Source: JBCDIQ01 sp039024295 | GTDB taxonomy: Bacteria; Bacteroidota; Bacteroidia; J057 | Direction of reading: 5' to 3' | Assembly: GCA_039024295.1 (NCBI GenBank) | Contig: JBCDIQ010000122.1 | Location: 1-14,023 of the forward strand | Length of the DNA stretch: 14,023 nt | In this document: positions 1 through 8,082 of the stretch, piece by piece | Layout of the letters: the number at the start of each line of letters is the position of its first letter | How positions within the stretch are numbered: the stretch's first letter is position 1 | The notes under the pieces: model-generated | Databases searched by the model: none | What the model saw: the letters and a program-made list of their open reading frames with translations, nothing else | Told to the model about the DNA's origin: nothing | Position numbers and translations under genes: made by a program

Positions 1-345
1 GTGCGGAACCATTATTTCATCAAGCAGGTTTCGACAACTGATAGCGTAACTGCTGGCTTGTCCACCGCCATAAATGCCGAATTAAGTGAAGAATATCCGG
101 TATCTGTTTATCCTAATCCAACGGCAGACCGGCTGACTGTTCAGTTTCAGACTGATAGTCCTGGCCAAATACGGTTAACCAGCCTTAGTGGTCAGCAGTT
201 GTTCATGACTCAGGTGAATGCAGGCCTTGTTGATCAAGATATTCAGACCAAATCTTTGGACATGGCTCCAGGCATTTATTTCGTCTCATTCAAGGCTGAA
301 AATGGGCCTTCATGGACTCGAAAAGTCATGGTGATAAATGAGTAA
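1..345 (+). CDS. 3' end of a T9SS-secreted protein (type A sorting domain), partial
   Basis: The frame is open from the window edge to a TAA at 343-345, so only the last 114 or so residues are visible and the true start lies outside the window. About residues 35-114 form a Por-secretion type A C-terminal sorting domain: a VYPNPTADRLTV motif, then a hydrophobic strand region with LTSLSGQQLF, then the typical PGIYFVSFKAENG stretch and a final basic-hydrophobic KVMVINE tail. In this family the domain is recognised by the type IX secretion machinery, which moves the protein across the outer membrane and usually removes the domain. The functional part of the protein is upstream and unseen, so the activity cannot be named. 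The first codon shown is GTG, but this is simply where the window begins. A terminator hairpin follows about 40 bases after the stop. Confidence 0.85.
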   Translation: MRNHYFIKQVSTTDSVTAGLSTAINAELSEEYPVSVYPNPTADRLTVQFQTDSPGQIRLTSLSGQQLFMTQVNAGLVDQDIQTKSLDMAPGIYFVSFKAENGPSWTRKVMVINE

Positions 346-383
346 TTAATCGTTCTTTTCATATATTTGGAATTACACGTCGG

Positions 384-416
384 AAAAGTGGCCCCTTTGT
401 GGGCTGCTTTTTTTTT
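384..416 (+). terminator. Intrinsic terminator between the T9SS cargo gene and gyrB
   Basis: The sequence AGTGGCCC (387-394) pairs with GGGCTGCT (401-408), giving an 8 bp stem with two G-U wobbles and a loop of about six bases. It is followed by eight T residues (409-416), and the A residues at 384-386 can extend the stem into the T run. It ends the upstream transcript. A GTG codon at 399, which would lengthen the gyrB frame by 22 codons, lies at the loop/stem junction of this hairpin and is therefore an unlikely translation start. Confidence 0.75.
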
Positions 417-426
417 CGTATTTTTA
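396..426 (+). promoter_or_regulatory. Candidate gyrB promoter of Bacteroidota type (TTTG-N19-TAnnTTTA)
   Basis: TTTG at 396-399 is followed after exactly 19 bases by TATTTTTA at 419-426. This matches the Bacteroidota -33/-7 arrangement (TTTG, 19-21 bases, TAnnTTTG) with one mismatch in the last base. It predicts a transcript start near 433 and a leader of about 30 bases before the ATG at 465. The element overlaps the upstream terminator. An alternative -7 match, TATATTTG at 362-369, lies upstream of the terminator and has no clear -33 partner. Confidence 0.4.
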
Positions 427-464
427 CGGGGTTACAGAAGGGCAAATATTCATCCTTTTTATTC

Positions 465-2453
465 ATGAGTGAACAACTGCTAAATGGTGATCTGGACCCC
501 GAAAACCAGACACAAGCACAAGATTATTCTGCAAAAAATATCGAAGTCCTGGAAGGGATCGAACACGTTCGAAAACGACCAGCGATGTACATTGGGGATG
601 TAGGGGAACGGGGGCTTCATCACATGGTATATGAGGTGGTAGACAACTCCATTGACGAGGCCATGGCAGGATATGCCCATAACATTGACGTCATCATTCA
701 CCCTGATAATTCTATTTCTGTCAAAGATGATGGAAGAGGGATTCCTGTTGGTATTCACCCAAAAGAAGGGGTTTCTGCCCTTGAACTGGTTATGACCCGT
801 TTAGGTGCAGGAGGTAAATTCAACAAGGATAATTACAAAGTATCTGGTGGACTTCATGGCGTAGGGGTGTCATGTGTAAACGCCCTATCTGCAAAAACCC
901 AGGTTTGGGTAGCCCGTGATGGCCAGCTCCACGAGCAGATTTATGAAAAGGGGGTTGCCCAGGCACCCGTCAAGGCAACTAGAGAAGTAGATTATACTGG
1001 AACTACCACCCATTTCTGGCCCGATACCACCATCTTTACTGCTAAGATTTTTAAGTATGATACCTTGGCTTCGCGTCTGCGAGAGCTTGCTTATCTCAAC
1101 CGAGGGGTGGCAATTACGTTGACAGACCAGCGCGAAGAGTTGGAAGGAGAAGACGGACCTTACCTCAGTAAGAAATTTTACTCTGAAGGGGGGATCACCG
1201 AATTTGTGAAATACCTGGATAGCAACCGGGAACCCCTTCATCCTGAACCTATTTACATCAGTGGAGCAGACGAAGCCAATACGGTTCCGGTTGAATTGGC
1301 CATTCAGTATAATTCTTCCTACCGTGAAAACCTTCACTCATATGTCAACAATATCAATACCCGTGAAGGTGGAACCCACGTTTCCGGCTTCAAAAAAGCC
1401 CTTACAAGGTGCTTGAAGTCCTACGCGGAGAATGAGGGGTTTCTCAAGAAAATCAAGTTTGACATCACCGGAGATGACTTTCGCGAAGGGCTGACCTGTA
1501 TTATCTCTGTAAAGGTTCCAGAACCCCAATTTGAGGGCCAGACCAAGACCAAATTGGGCAATAGCGATGTCTCTGGTATTGTAGAATCCACGGTGAATAA
1601 GACCTTGTCGACCTATTTGGCGGAAAACCCCAAGGTAGCCAAGATGATCATCACCAAGGTACTGCAATCAGCTGAGGCGCGTCATGCAGCCAAAAAAGCC
1701 CGTGAGGCGGTACAGAAGAAGAATGTAGGATTTGGCGGCGGCCTTCCTGGAAAGCTTGCCAACTGCTCCAGTAAGAAGGCAGAGGAGTGCGAGTTGTTTC
1801 TCGTGGAGGGTGATTCCGCAGGTGGAAGTGCCAAACAAGCACGTGACCGTAAGATTCAGGCGATTCTTCCGCTGCGTGGAAAAATCCTGAATGTCGAAAA
1901 AGCTCATCCTTCTCGTATTTATGATAACGAGGAGATCAAAAATATCATCACCGCATTAGGAATTCCTGGAATTGGTCAGGAAGGCGAACTAGACCTTAGT
2001 AAGCTACGCTACCACAAGCTTATCATCATGACGGATGCAGATGTGGATGGCAGTCACATCCGTACCTTGCTGTTGACCCTGCTGTATCGATACCTGCACC
2101 AGTTGATTGATAGTGGTCACGTATATATTGCCCAGCCACCCTTGTACTTGGTCAAAGTAGGTAAAAAACAGCGCTACTGTTGGACGGAAGAAGAGCGTTT
2201 GGCGGCAATTGAAGATTTGGCAGGAGGAGATGAAAATAAGGTAAATGTACAGCGTTACAAAGGTCTGGGAGAGATGAATCCAATTCAATTGTGGGATACC
2301 ACCATGGATCCCGAACGCCGGATGCTACAACAGGTAAGCATTGACTCTGCAGCCGAGGCCGACCACATTTTCTCTGTCCTGATGGGCGATGATGTGGCTC
2401 CAAGACGGGAATTCATCGAACGCAATGCAAAATACGCCAATATTGATGTGTAG
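465..2453 (+). CDS. gyrB: DNA gyrase subunit B (ATPase subunit of type IIA topoisomerase)
   Basis: This 662-residue protein is the ATP-hydrolysing subunit of gyrase, which with GyrA introduces negative supercoils into DNA. The GHKL ATPase domain comes first: EVVDNSIDEA carries the catalytic Glu57 and Mg-binding Asn61, DDGRGIP carries Asp88, and GGLHGVG (128-134) forms the ATP lid. A transducer domain follows with QTKTKLGNSDV, in which Lys contacts ATP. The TOPRIM metal site is EGDSAGG (Glu448) and DADVDGSHI (Asp524, Asp526, Asp528). The C-terminal RYKGLGEMNP and the ending RNAKYANIDV are typical of GyrB rather than ParE. The length fits Bacteroidota GyrB, which lacks the roughly 165-residue insert of the enterobacterial protein. 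The ATG at 465 is chosen because the longer frame from a GTG at 399 begins inside a terminator hairpin and adds an unconserved leader. gyrA is not nearby. Confidence 0.97.
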   Translation: MSEQLLNGDLDPENQTQAQDYSAKNIEVLEGIEHVRKRPAMYIGDVGERGLHHMVYEVVDNSIDEAMAGYAHNIDVIIHPDNSISVKDDGRGIPVGIHPKEGVSALELVMTRLGAGGKFNKDNYKVSGGLHGVGVSCVNALSAKTQVWVARDGQLHEQIYEKGVAQAPVKATREVDYTGTTTHFWPDTTIFTAKIFKYDTLASRLRELAYLNRGVAITLTDQREELEGEDGPYLSKKFYSEGGITEFVKYLDSNREPLHPEPIYISGADEANTVPVELAIQYNSSYRENLHSYVNNINTREGGTHVSGFKKALTRCLKSYAENEGFLKKIKFDITGDDFREGLTCIISVKVPEPQFEGQTKTKLGNSDVSGIVESTVNKTLSTYLAENPKVAKMIITKVLQSAEARHAAKKAREAVQKKNVGFGGGLPGKLANCSSKKAEECELFLVEGDSAGGSAKQARDRKIQAILPLRGKILNVEKAHPSRIYDNEEIKNIITALGIPGIGQEGELDLSKLRYHKLIIMTDADVDGSHIRTLLLTLLYRYLHQLIDSGHVYIAQPPLYLVKVGKKQRYCWTEEERLAAIEDLAGGDENKVNVQRYKGLGEMNPIQLWDTTMDPERRMLQQVSIDSAAEADHIFSVLMGDDVAPRREFIERNAKYANIDV

Positions 2454-2490
2454 TAAGCCGATAGTAGGCTTGGTAAATTCGATATGAAAG

Positions 2491-2523
2491 CAGGTGCCCG
2501 GAGCAATCCAGGCACCTGTTTTT
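2491..2523 (+). terminator. Terminator between convergent gyrB and the Asp-box protein gene
   Basis: CAGGTGCC (2491-2498) pairs perfectly with GGCACCTG (2511-2518) around a 12-base loop, and five T residues follow on the plus strand (2519-2523). This is a strong intrinsic terminator for gyrB. The minus-strand gene ends at 2527, only four bases past the T run, so the same hairpin probably also terminates that transcript, though its T run on the minus strand is weak. Confidence 0.85.
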
Positions 2524-2526
2524 GCA

Positions 2527-5340
2527 TCATTGAATCACAATTTTCCTGCTCACCATCTGGCTGCCCACATGTAGGCGAATAAAATAATGACCAGGCAATA
2601 AATTCCATGTGTATTCTTGTTCGAAGGTGTTGCCAGCAACATTGCCTGTAGCCTTTTCTACTACTCGTCCCATGAGGTCCACGACCTCGAGCAAGAATTT
2701 CCCTTCAGGCATCTGTTCTGCGCGTAAGCTTAGCTTTCCGTCAGATGGATTCGGAAAAAAAGCGATGGATGCCTGGTGAAGGCCAGGCTCATTGGAAACT
2801 TGTAGTTGATTGCTCACCAAATCAGTAACCCACACCCCACGACCATAGGTGGCGGCATATAGTTTCTGAGAAGCCTCATGGATTTCCAGCTCTGAGACAA
2901 TTGCTTTGGGAAAGTCTCGTGCATAAGGTTTCCACCCCTGGGTGCTGTCACTGGTGTAGTAGATGCCCAGGTCAGTACCTGCATAAATGATGTTAGTGAG
3001 TGGATATTGCTGGTGCCTCAGCGTGTTGACAGAAAGGTTGGGCAAGCCATCTGAAACGTTTTTCCAACTCTTGCCGGCATCATCTGTGCGGAATATTTTC
3101 ACCCCACCACTAAATCCCGCAAAGCTTACCCAGGCGGTGGTCGGATCGCGACCGATTTCTATGTCTGTGACAAACAAAGAATCCAGGGGAAGCCCAAAAG
3201 AGATATTCCGCCAGGTCTGCCCTCCATCAAATGTGACATGTGCACGGCCAGGTACAAATTGATTCAAATATGGCCGCTGAATTAGGTAAATGTTGTTGGG
3301 ATCCTTGGGGTTTATCCGAAACGCACGAATTCCCTGACGAATCCCTCCAGCTCCCACTATAGGAAAAGCCGATATGCGTTCCCAATTCCGCCCCCTGTTC
3401 TCAGATTTCCACAGGTTCCCGATTCCTGCATAAATGATTCTTGGATCGGTGGGGTGCATTTCAAAAGGTGTTACCCATTCTCCCACCTGTAGGGTCGTAA
3501 GCGAATCCGTGATGCTGAGATCAAACAGATTTCCGCCGTCTTGGGTTCGGTGCATGTTTCCGTTGAAGTTGCTCACGTAAAAGATATTGGGGTTCTGGTG
3601 GTCAATCATGCACTCCATCCCATCTCCGCCAAATACATTGCTCCAATTAAATTCTTTAAGGAAAACGCCATTGTCTTGTGAGCCTGCAAGAATACGCGCG
3701 CTCCTACGTCCTACCCCAATCCGATAGAATTCGGTGTTTCCAATTCCATTTGTGATATTCTCTACTGGCATGGGCAACCGATAGCAGGCCGAGCTTATGG
3801 TGCCCCAGAGCGGGTCAAAACACTGTAATAAGCTATCGGTATTCCCCAAGGGGATAGAAGCTGCGCGGTCAATACCACCATCGTGGCAAAAGTAATAATG
3901 GCCATTTAGGGGATTGTAACGGACATCATGCTGGTCGGCATGTAGGCTCTGACCTCTTTTATACCGCCAATGACTCACAATCTCCCAAGTCTTTCCCCCG
4001 TCCTCACTGCCCCATTGATTCACCCCTCCTACCAAAATTTTCTCAGGGTTTTGGGCGTCCACAATCAACGTAAGGTCATAAGATGCCTGACCTCCTACAT
4101 CTACACCGGGGGTTCCCCCTTGCCAGCCGAGGAGGTTGCGATCAGCCCCGCGATACCTGACCTCCCAAGTATTTCCTGCATCTGTGGAGCGATAAATCGC
4201 GTGTAGCCCTTCATCTGCTCCTCCAGCTACGGCATATACATAATTGGTATCGGAAGGAGAAATGGCAAGTTTTATCCGTGAAACCACCTGTTGTGGGGGA
4301 ATTCCCGTGTTCAGGGCTGCCCAGGTTTCCCCAAAGTCGGTTGACTTCAGGATGGCAGCCTCTCCTATTTGCTGGTTGATTAAATGGCCCTGAGCTGCAT
4401 ACACCACATTGGGGCGGTTGGGATCGGGTTCTAAGTCCCACAAAAATTTTGAATAGGTACGCTTCCAGGTTTGCCCTCCATCAGAGGAAGTCCAGGCCCC
4501 CTCCACTCCTGCAGCAATAAGCCTATCAGGGTTGAGGGGATGAACCAATATCCTACAGAGCAGTCCGGCATCAGCCTTAGACTGAGCATAAGACAGTCCA
4601 GTAGGCACCCAAGAGTTTCCCCCATCGGTACTTTTGTACACCCCCATTCCATAGTTGTTGAACCTGCCATTTCGAATGGTTGGATAAAACATCACATGCC
4701 CAAAGTCTCCCAATGCCGCATACAGTTCTTGAGCATTTTGAGGGTTAACGGCCATGTCACTGATCCTCAGCACGGGAAGCCCATCATTCTGGGGTTGCCA
4801 GCTTTGCCCGTTATTGCTAGAATACCAAACACCGCCATTAGAGGTTCCTACCCATAATGCATCAGGATCTCTAGGATGAAACGTAACCGAATTGATCCTC
4901 CCCTGCCCTATTCCCATCTGACCATGGCGGACAAGCGGCTGCGTCAATGGCCCAACGGGTGACCAGCCTGGTGCCCGGCTGCTGTACCTGCCTTGCTGCC
5001 GTTCATATCGTTGGGCTTCAGCAAGCCAATCCTGGGCTGGTAACAGGTCTCCATCCGTGTGGGTTCTCTGTTCGGCCCACCACCGAAAGCGCTGAAAATG
5101 CTTCCAGCCTTTTACCTCTTGGAGGTCACGCCCTTTAGCCCATTCGTCAAAAGAATGCTGCATTTCCGATAGGCCAATGCTCCCGGTTGAATCTGGATTT
5201 AGGGAATTAAAAAAAGGCTGCGCAGCAGCACTGCCCAGAAGGCAAGCGACCACGCAGCTCATGTAAGTGGCTATTCGAAGCCTCGAAACAGGTATATCAC
5301 CTGTCCGAGACATAAGACGGAGTAAAAGTTGAAAAGTCAT
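2527..5340 (-). CDS. Secreted Asp-box (sortilin/VPS10-like) beta-propeller protein with T9SS sorting domain
   Basis: This 937-residue protein has an N-terminal hydrophobic segment (about 21-40) ending in GSAAA before Gln41, which fits a signal peptidase I site. Next comes a W/F-rich stretch (KGWKHFQRFRWWAEQR) often seen at the front of large Bacteroidota secreted proteins. The body holds about eleven Asp-box motifs of the S/T-x-D-x-G-x-x-W type, for example SSNNGQSW, STDGGNSW, SSDGGQTW, STDFGETW, STDAGNTW, SEDGGKTW and TFDGGQTW. Such repeats build the blades of sortilin/VPS10, GH74 and sialidase-like propellers. Residues about 848-937 are a type A sorting domain (FFPNPSDGK to SRKIVIQ), so the protein should be exported by T9SS. 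No catalytic residues can be assigned, and binding or glycan processing are both possible. The start could also be the internal ATG at 5313, which gives a more ordinary signal peptide (MSRTGDIPVSRLRIATYMSC). Confidence 0.85.
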   Translation of the reverse strand: MTFQLLLRLMSRTGDIPVSRLRIATYMSCVVACLLGSAAAQPFFNSLNPDSTGSIGLSEMQHSFDEWAKGRDLQEVKGWKHFQRFRWWAEQRTHTDGDLLPAQDWLAEAQRYERQQGRYSSRAPGWSPVGPLTQPLVRHGQMGIGQGRINSVTFHPRDPDALWVGTSNGGVWYSSNNGQSWQPQNDGLPVLRISDMAVNPQNAQELYAALGDFGHVMFYPTIRNGRFNNYGMGVYKSTDGGNSWVPTGLSYAQSKADAGLLCRILVHPLNPDRLIAAGVEGAWTSSDGGQTWKRTYSKFLWDLEPDPNRPNVVYAAQGHLINQQIGEAAILKSTDFGETWAALNTGIPPQQVVSRIKLAISPSDTNYVYAVAGGADEGLHAIYRSTDAGNTWEVRYRGADRNLLGWQGGTPGVDVGGQASYDLTLIVDAQNPEKILVGGVNQWGSEDGGKTWEIVSHWRYKRGQSLHADQHDVRYNPLNGHYYFCHDGGIDRAASIPLGNTDSLLQCFDPLWGTISSACYRLPMPVENITNGIGNTEFYRIGVGRRSARILAGSQDNGVFLKEFNWSNVFGGDGMECMIDHQNPNIFYVSNFNGNMHRTQDGGNLFDLSITDSLTTLQVGEWVTPFEMHPTDPRIIYAGIGNLWKSENRGRNWERISAFPIVGAGGIRQGIRAFRINPKDPNNIYLIQRPYLNQFVPGRAHVTFDGGQTWRNISFGLPLDSLFVTDIEIGRDPTTAWVSFAGFSGGVKIFRTDDAGKSWKNVSDGLPNLSVNTLRHQQYPLTNIIYAGTDLGIYYTSDSTQGWKPYARDFPKAIVSELEIHEASQKLYAATYGRGVWVTDLVSNQLQVSNEPGLHQASIAFFPNPSDGKLSLRAEQMPEGKFLLEVVDLMGRVVEKATGNVAGNTFEQEYTWNLLPGHYFIRLHVGSQMVSRKIVIQ

Positions 5341-5362
5341 TGATAATCAGGATTATTTTAGC

Positions 5363-5389
5363 TGATTGAACGAGATTTTTTTTCAATCA
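5363..5389. repeat. Inverted repeat TGATTGAA-N11-TTCAATCA upstream of the Asp-box gene
   Basis: TGATTGAA (5363-5370) and TTCAATCA (5382-5389) form a perfect 8 bp inverted repeat with an 11-base AT-rich spacer. It lies 22 bases before the minus-strand start at 5340 and about 100 bases before rimO. There is no T run after the stem on either strand that would make it a convincing terminator. An operator for a dimeric regulator or an mRNA leader hairpin are both possible. Confidence 0.45.
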
Positions 5390-5486
5390 ATTCGGTAAAA
5401 ATTGCGAAATGCTTTTCGGTGGGTAACAAAAACCTTTTCGAGAATTGATGAGTTGATGGATGCATAAAGAGGCTCCAAATTTTTCG

Positions 5487-5494
5487 TACCTTTG
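5487..5494 (+). promoter_or_regulatory. -7 promoter element of rimO (TACCTTTG)
   Basis: TACCTTTG is a perfect match to the Bacteroidota -7 consensus TAnnTTTG and is followed by the common C. It predicts a transcript start near 5500, about 26 bases before the ATG at 5526. No good TTTG -33 element stands at the usual 19-21 base spacing. Its position is the main reason for rejecting the earlier in-frame ATG at 5460. Confidence 0.6.
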
Positions 5495-5525
5495 CAGTCT
5501 TAAAATCCAATCACAACGCCAGCTC

Positions 5526-6848
5526 ATGAAGACAAAAGCCTTTATGCCTCAGACCAAAACGCCCAAAGTGAATGTCATCACCTTGGGGTGTTCCAAAAAT
5601 TTGGTGGATTCAGAGGTATTGCTTTCTCAACTGAATGGAGGACAAATCAAAGCTACCCATGAGGCACCTGAGGGGGATTCAGACATTGTGGTGATTAACA
5701 CCTGCGGATTTATAGACAAGGCCAAGGAAGAATCCATCAACACCATTTTGGACTACGTGGGAGAAAAGCAAGCAGGCAACGTAGAGCAGGTGGTGGTGAC
5801 CGGCTGTCTGTCTCAGCGGTATAGTGAAGAGCTTAAAGCGGAAATTCCGGAAGTAGATGCGTGGTTTGGCACCCAGGATTTACCTGACTTGCTTCACCAC
5901 CTCGGCGTTGATTACAGAAAGGAATTGGTAGGAGAACGGGTTCTCACCCAAGACAGTCATTACGCCTATTTGAAGATTGCTGAAGGCTGTAACCGGCCCT
6001 GTAGCTTTTGCGCCATCCCCCTGATGAGGGGTAAGCATCGTTCCAGAACCATCGAGTTTCTGGTGGAAGAGGCGGAATTTTTGGTTCGAAAAGGGGTAAA
6101 AGAAATGATGCTCATTGCCCAGGACCTCACCTACTATGGGTTAGACATTTATGGCAAGCGGAAGTTGGATGACCTACTAAAGGCACTTTCTGATGTGGAA
6201 GGGCTAGAATGGATCAGGCTGCACTATGCCTATCCATCAGGTTTTCCGATGGAGATACTGGACACTATGGCCAGCCGTCCTAACATCTGCAACTACCTCG
6301 ACATGCCGTTGCAGCATGTGAGTGATAATGTACTGAAGGCGATGCGCCGGGGCACCAACCATGAACGGACCCTGAACCTGGTCCGAGAAATCCGATCTCG
6401 TATTCCCGATCTGAGCTTGCGTACTACCTTGCTGGTGGGCCATCCCGGGGAAACAGAGGCAGATCATGAGCAGCTACTCCGATTCATTGAAGAAACACGG
6501 TTTGACCGCCTCGGGGTATTCACCTATTCGCATGAAGAGAACACCCATGCCGGCAATGTGATGGAAGACCTGATCTCAGAAGAAGTAAAACAGCGTCGCC
6601 ACGATGAAGTCATGGAACTTCAAATGGACATTTCCTTCGAATTGAACCGCAAGAAAGTCGGTAAAACCTTCAAGACCTTGATTGATCGAAAAGAAGGCAA
6701 CCAATACATCGGCAGGACGGAAGCTGATTCACCCGAAGTGGACAATGAGGTATTGGTTAATTCGGACACCCCACTGAAAATCGGCGAGTTTTATGAGGTG
6801 AGGATTACAGATGCGATGGAGTATGATTTGATTGGGGCTACTGTTTAG
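5526..6848 (+). CDS. rimO: Ribosomal protein S12 methylthiotransferase RimO
   Basis: This radical-SAM enzyme adds a methylthio group to the beta carbon of a conserved Asp in ribosomal protein uS12 (Asp89 in E. coli). The protein has 440 residues, matching the usual length. The N-terminal methylthiotransferase domain supplies the auxiliary 4Fe-4S cluster cysteines: Cys22 in TLGCSKNLVDSE, Cys60 in NTCGFIDKAKEES and Cys94 in TGCLSQR. The radical-SAM core has CNRPCSFCAIP (Cys155, Cys159, Cys162). The LRTTLLVGHPGETE stretch follows, and a TRAM domain closes the protein (about 370-440). NLVDSE and CGFIDKAKEES point to RimO rather than the tRNA enzyme MiaB. The ATG at 5526 is preferred because a TACCTTTG promoter element lies between it and the upstream in-frame ATG at 5460, and the extra 22 residues look unlike the family. 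The second ATG at 5544 is also possible. Confidence 0.96.
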   Translation: MKTKAFMPQTKTPKVNVITLGCSKNLVDSEVLLSQLNGGQIKATHEAPEGDSDIVVINTCGFIDKAKEESINTILDYVGEKQAGNVEQVVVTGCLSQRYSEELKAEIPEVDAWFGTQDLPDLLHHLGVDYRKELVGERVLTQDSHYAYLKIAEGCNRPCSFCAIPLMRGKHRSRTIEFLVEEAEFLVRKGVKEMMLIAQDLTYYGLDIYGKRKLDDLLKALSDVEGLEWIRLHYAYPSGFPMEILDTMASRPNICNYLDMPLQHVSDNVLKAMRRGTNHERTLNLVREIRSRIPDLSLRTTLLVGHPGETEADHEQLLRFIEETRFDRLGVFTYSHEENTHAGNVMEDLISEEVKQRRHDEVMELQMDISFELNRKKVGKTFKTLIDRKEGNQYIGRTEADSPEVDNEVLVNSDTPLKIGEFYEVRITDAMEYDLIGATV

Positions 6849-6849
6849 G

Positions 6850-6920
6850 TTTTCAGCGTTCAGTTTTCGGTTTTCAGTTCTAGGACTTGGCAGTCCAACA
6901 ATACTGACAACTGAAAACTG
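6850..6920. repeat. Convergent intergenic repeat and nested hairpin between rimO and rfbB
   Basis: Just after the rimO stop come imperfect direct repeats of a TTTTCAG-like unit: TTTTCAG, GTTCAG, TTTTCGG, TTTTCAGTT. GTTTTCAGTT (6870-6879) is then matched by its exact complement AACTGAAAAC (6909-6918). Inside that pair lies a second hairpin, GGACT (6883-6887) with AGTCC (6892-6896) around a four-base loop. The genes on both sides run toward this region, so a bidirectional terminator is the simplest reading, although long T runs are lacking. Confidence 0.55.
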
Positions 6921-6936
6921 TCAACCTCCCGCTCCC

Positions 6937-8001
6937 CTATTTTCCCAAAAGTCTCTCCCCATACTGCTGCTCATAATACGCCCGATACGTCCCACTTTGA
7001 ACGCGGGTAACCCAATCTTGATTTTCAAGGTACCAATCAATCGTGAGGCCGAGGCCTTCTTCGAATTGAAGGCTGGGTTCCCAGCCAAGTTCATTCATCA
7101 GCTTTTCGGGAGCTATGGCATATCGCAGGTCATGTCCGGCGCGGTCTTGTACGTAGGTGATCAAGCTCGCAGCATCCCCGACAGGTCGTCCGAGCTTTTC
7201 ATCCATTTGGGTACAAAGGAGCTGAATCAGGTCGATGTTTGTCCATTCATTTCGACCGCCGATGTTGTAGGTTTCTCCATTCTTGCCTTCATGAAAAATC
7301 AGGTCAATGGCAGCCGCGTGATCCTGTACCCACAGCCAATCCCGAATATTTTCCCCTTTGCCGTAAACGGGTAAAGGCTTCCGGTTGATGATATTGGCGA
7401 TGAATAGTGGAATGAGCTTTTCGGGAAATTGGAAGGAGCCGTAGTTATTAGAACAATTGCTCACCACATAGGGCAATTTAAAGGTATTGCCATATGCCCG
7501 AACAAAATGATCTGACGATGCCTTGGAAGCGGAATAAGGACTCTGGGGATCGTAGGGGGTAGTTTCGTGGAAATAGCCGCCTTCATCTAATGATCCATAC
7601 ACCTCATCAGTTGAGACGTGGTAGAAGCGAACCCCTTCGCGGTCCTTCCAATGCCCACGCGCAGCATTGAGCAGGTTTACTGTTCCCACCACATTGGTCA
7701 TCACAAAATCCATAGGACTGTGAATGCTGCGGTCCACATGGCTCTCCGCGGCTAGGTGAATCACCCCTGTGATACCATACGTCTGAAACAGTTCATTCAT
7801 CCGCTCCGCGTTGCAAATATCTCCTTTTACAAAGGTGTAATTGGGCGAGTTCTCTATGTCCCGAAGGTTTTCGAGGTTTCCGGCATAGGTAAGCTTGTCC
7901 AAATTGATGATGCGATAATCCGGGTACCGATTTACCATGCGTCTTACCACGTGTGAACCTATGAATCCGGCCCCGCCGGTGATGAGGATGTTTTGTTTCA
8001 T
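6937..8001 (-). CDS. rfbB: dTDP-glucose 4,6-dehydratase
   Basis: This 354-residue extended short-chain dehydrogenase converts dTDP-D-glucose to dTDP-4-keto-6-deoxy-D-glucose. That is the second step of dTDP-L-rhamnose synthesis and the branch point for other deoxysugars of surface polysaccharides. The NAD-binding Rossmann motif GGAGFIG is at 9-15, followed by the family signature LDKLTYAGNLENL. HLAAESHVDRS starts near 82, the catalytic TDE triad is at 131-133 (VSTDEVYG), and YSASK supplies Tyr156 and Lys160. SNCSNNYGSFQFPEKLIPL and the RDWLWVQDH stretch are also characteristic. The ATG at 8001 is preferred over the one at 8025 because the eight extra residues (MLIQVDDD) precede the normal family start. 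The partner genes rmlA, rmlC and rmlD are not in the window, so this copy is isolated here. The gene name is synonymous with rmlB. Confidence 0.95.
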   Translation of the reverse strand: MKQNILITGGAGFIGSHVVRRMVNRYPDYRIINLDKLTYAGNLENLRDIENSPNYTFVKGDICNAERMNELFQTYGITGVIHLAAESHVDRSIHSPMDFVMTNVVGTVNLLNAARGHWKDREGVRFYHVSTDEVYGSLDEGGYFHETTPYDPQSPYSASKASSDHFVRAYGNTFKLPYVVSNCSNNYGSFQFPEKLIPLFIANIINRKPLPVYGKGENIRDWLWVQDHAAAIDLIFHEGKNGETYNIGGRNEWTNIDLIQLLCTQMDEKLGRPVGDAASLITYVQDRAGHDLRYAIAPEKLMNELGWEPSLQFEEGLGLTIDWYLENQDWVTRVQSGTYRAYYEQQYGERLLGK

Positions 8002-8082
8002 GTCATCGTCTACTTGTATGAGCAAGATAATGTTCCTTAATGAAATATTAATCCTCCAATTCAGCTGTACCTAACGTCCCCA

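Noticed and set aside
399..464. Upstream extension of gyrB from a GTG at 399
   Set aside because: The GTG lies at the loop/stem junction of a terminator hairpin, and the added residues (GCFFFRIF...) are unlike GyrB N-termini. The ATG at 465 fits the family.
5460..5525. Upstream extension of rimO from an ATG at 5460
   Set aside because: A TACCTTTG promoter box lies inside this stretch, so the ATG would precede the transcript start. The extra residues are not part of the family.
6832..7374. Open plus-strand frame overlapping rfbB
   Set aside because: It lies antisense to the well-conserved rfbB coding sequence and overlaps the rimO end and the repeat. It has no recognisable domain.
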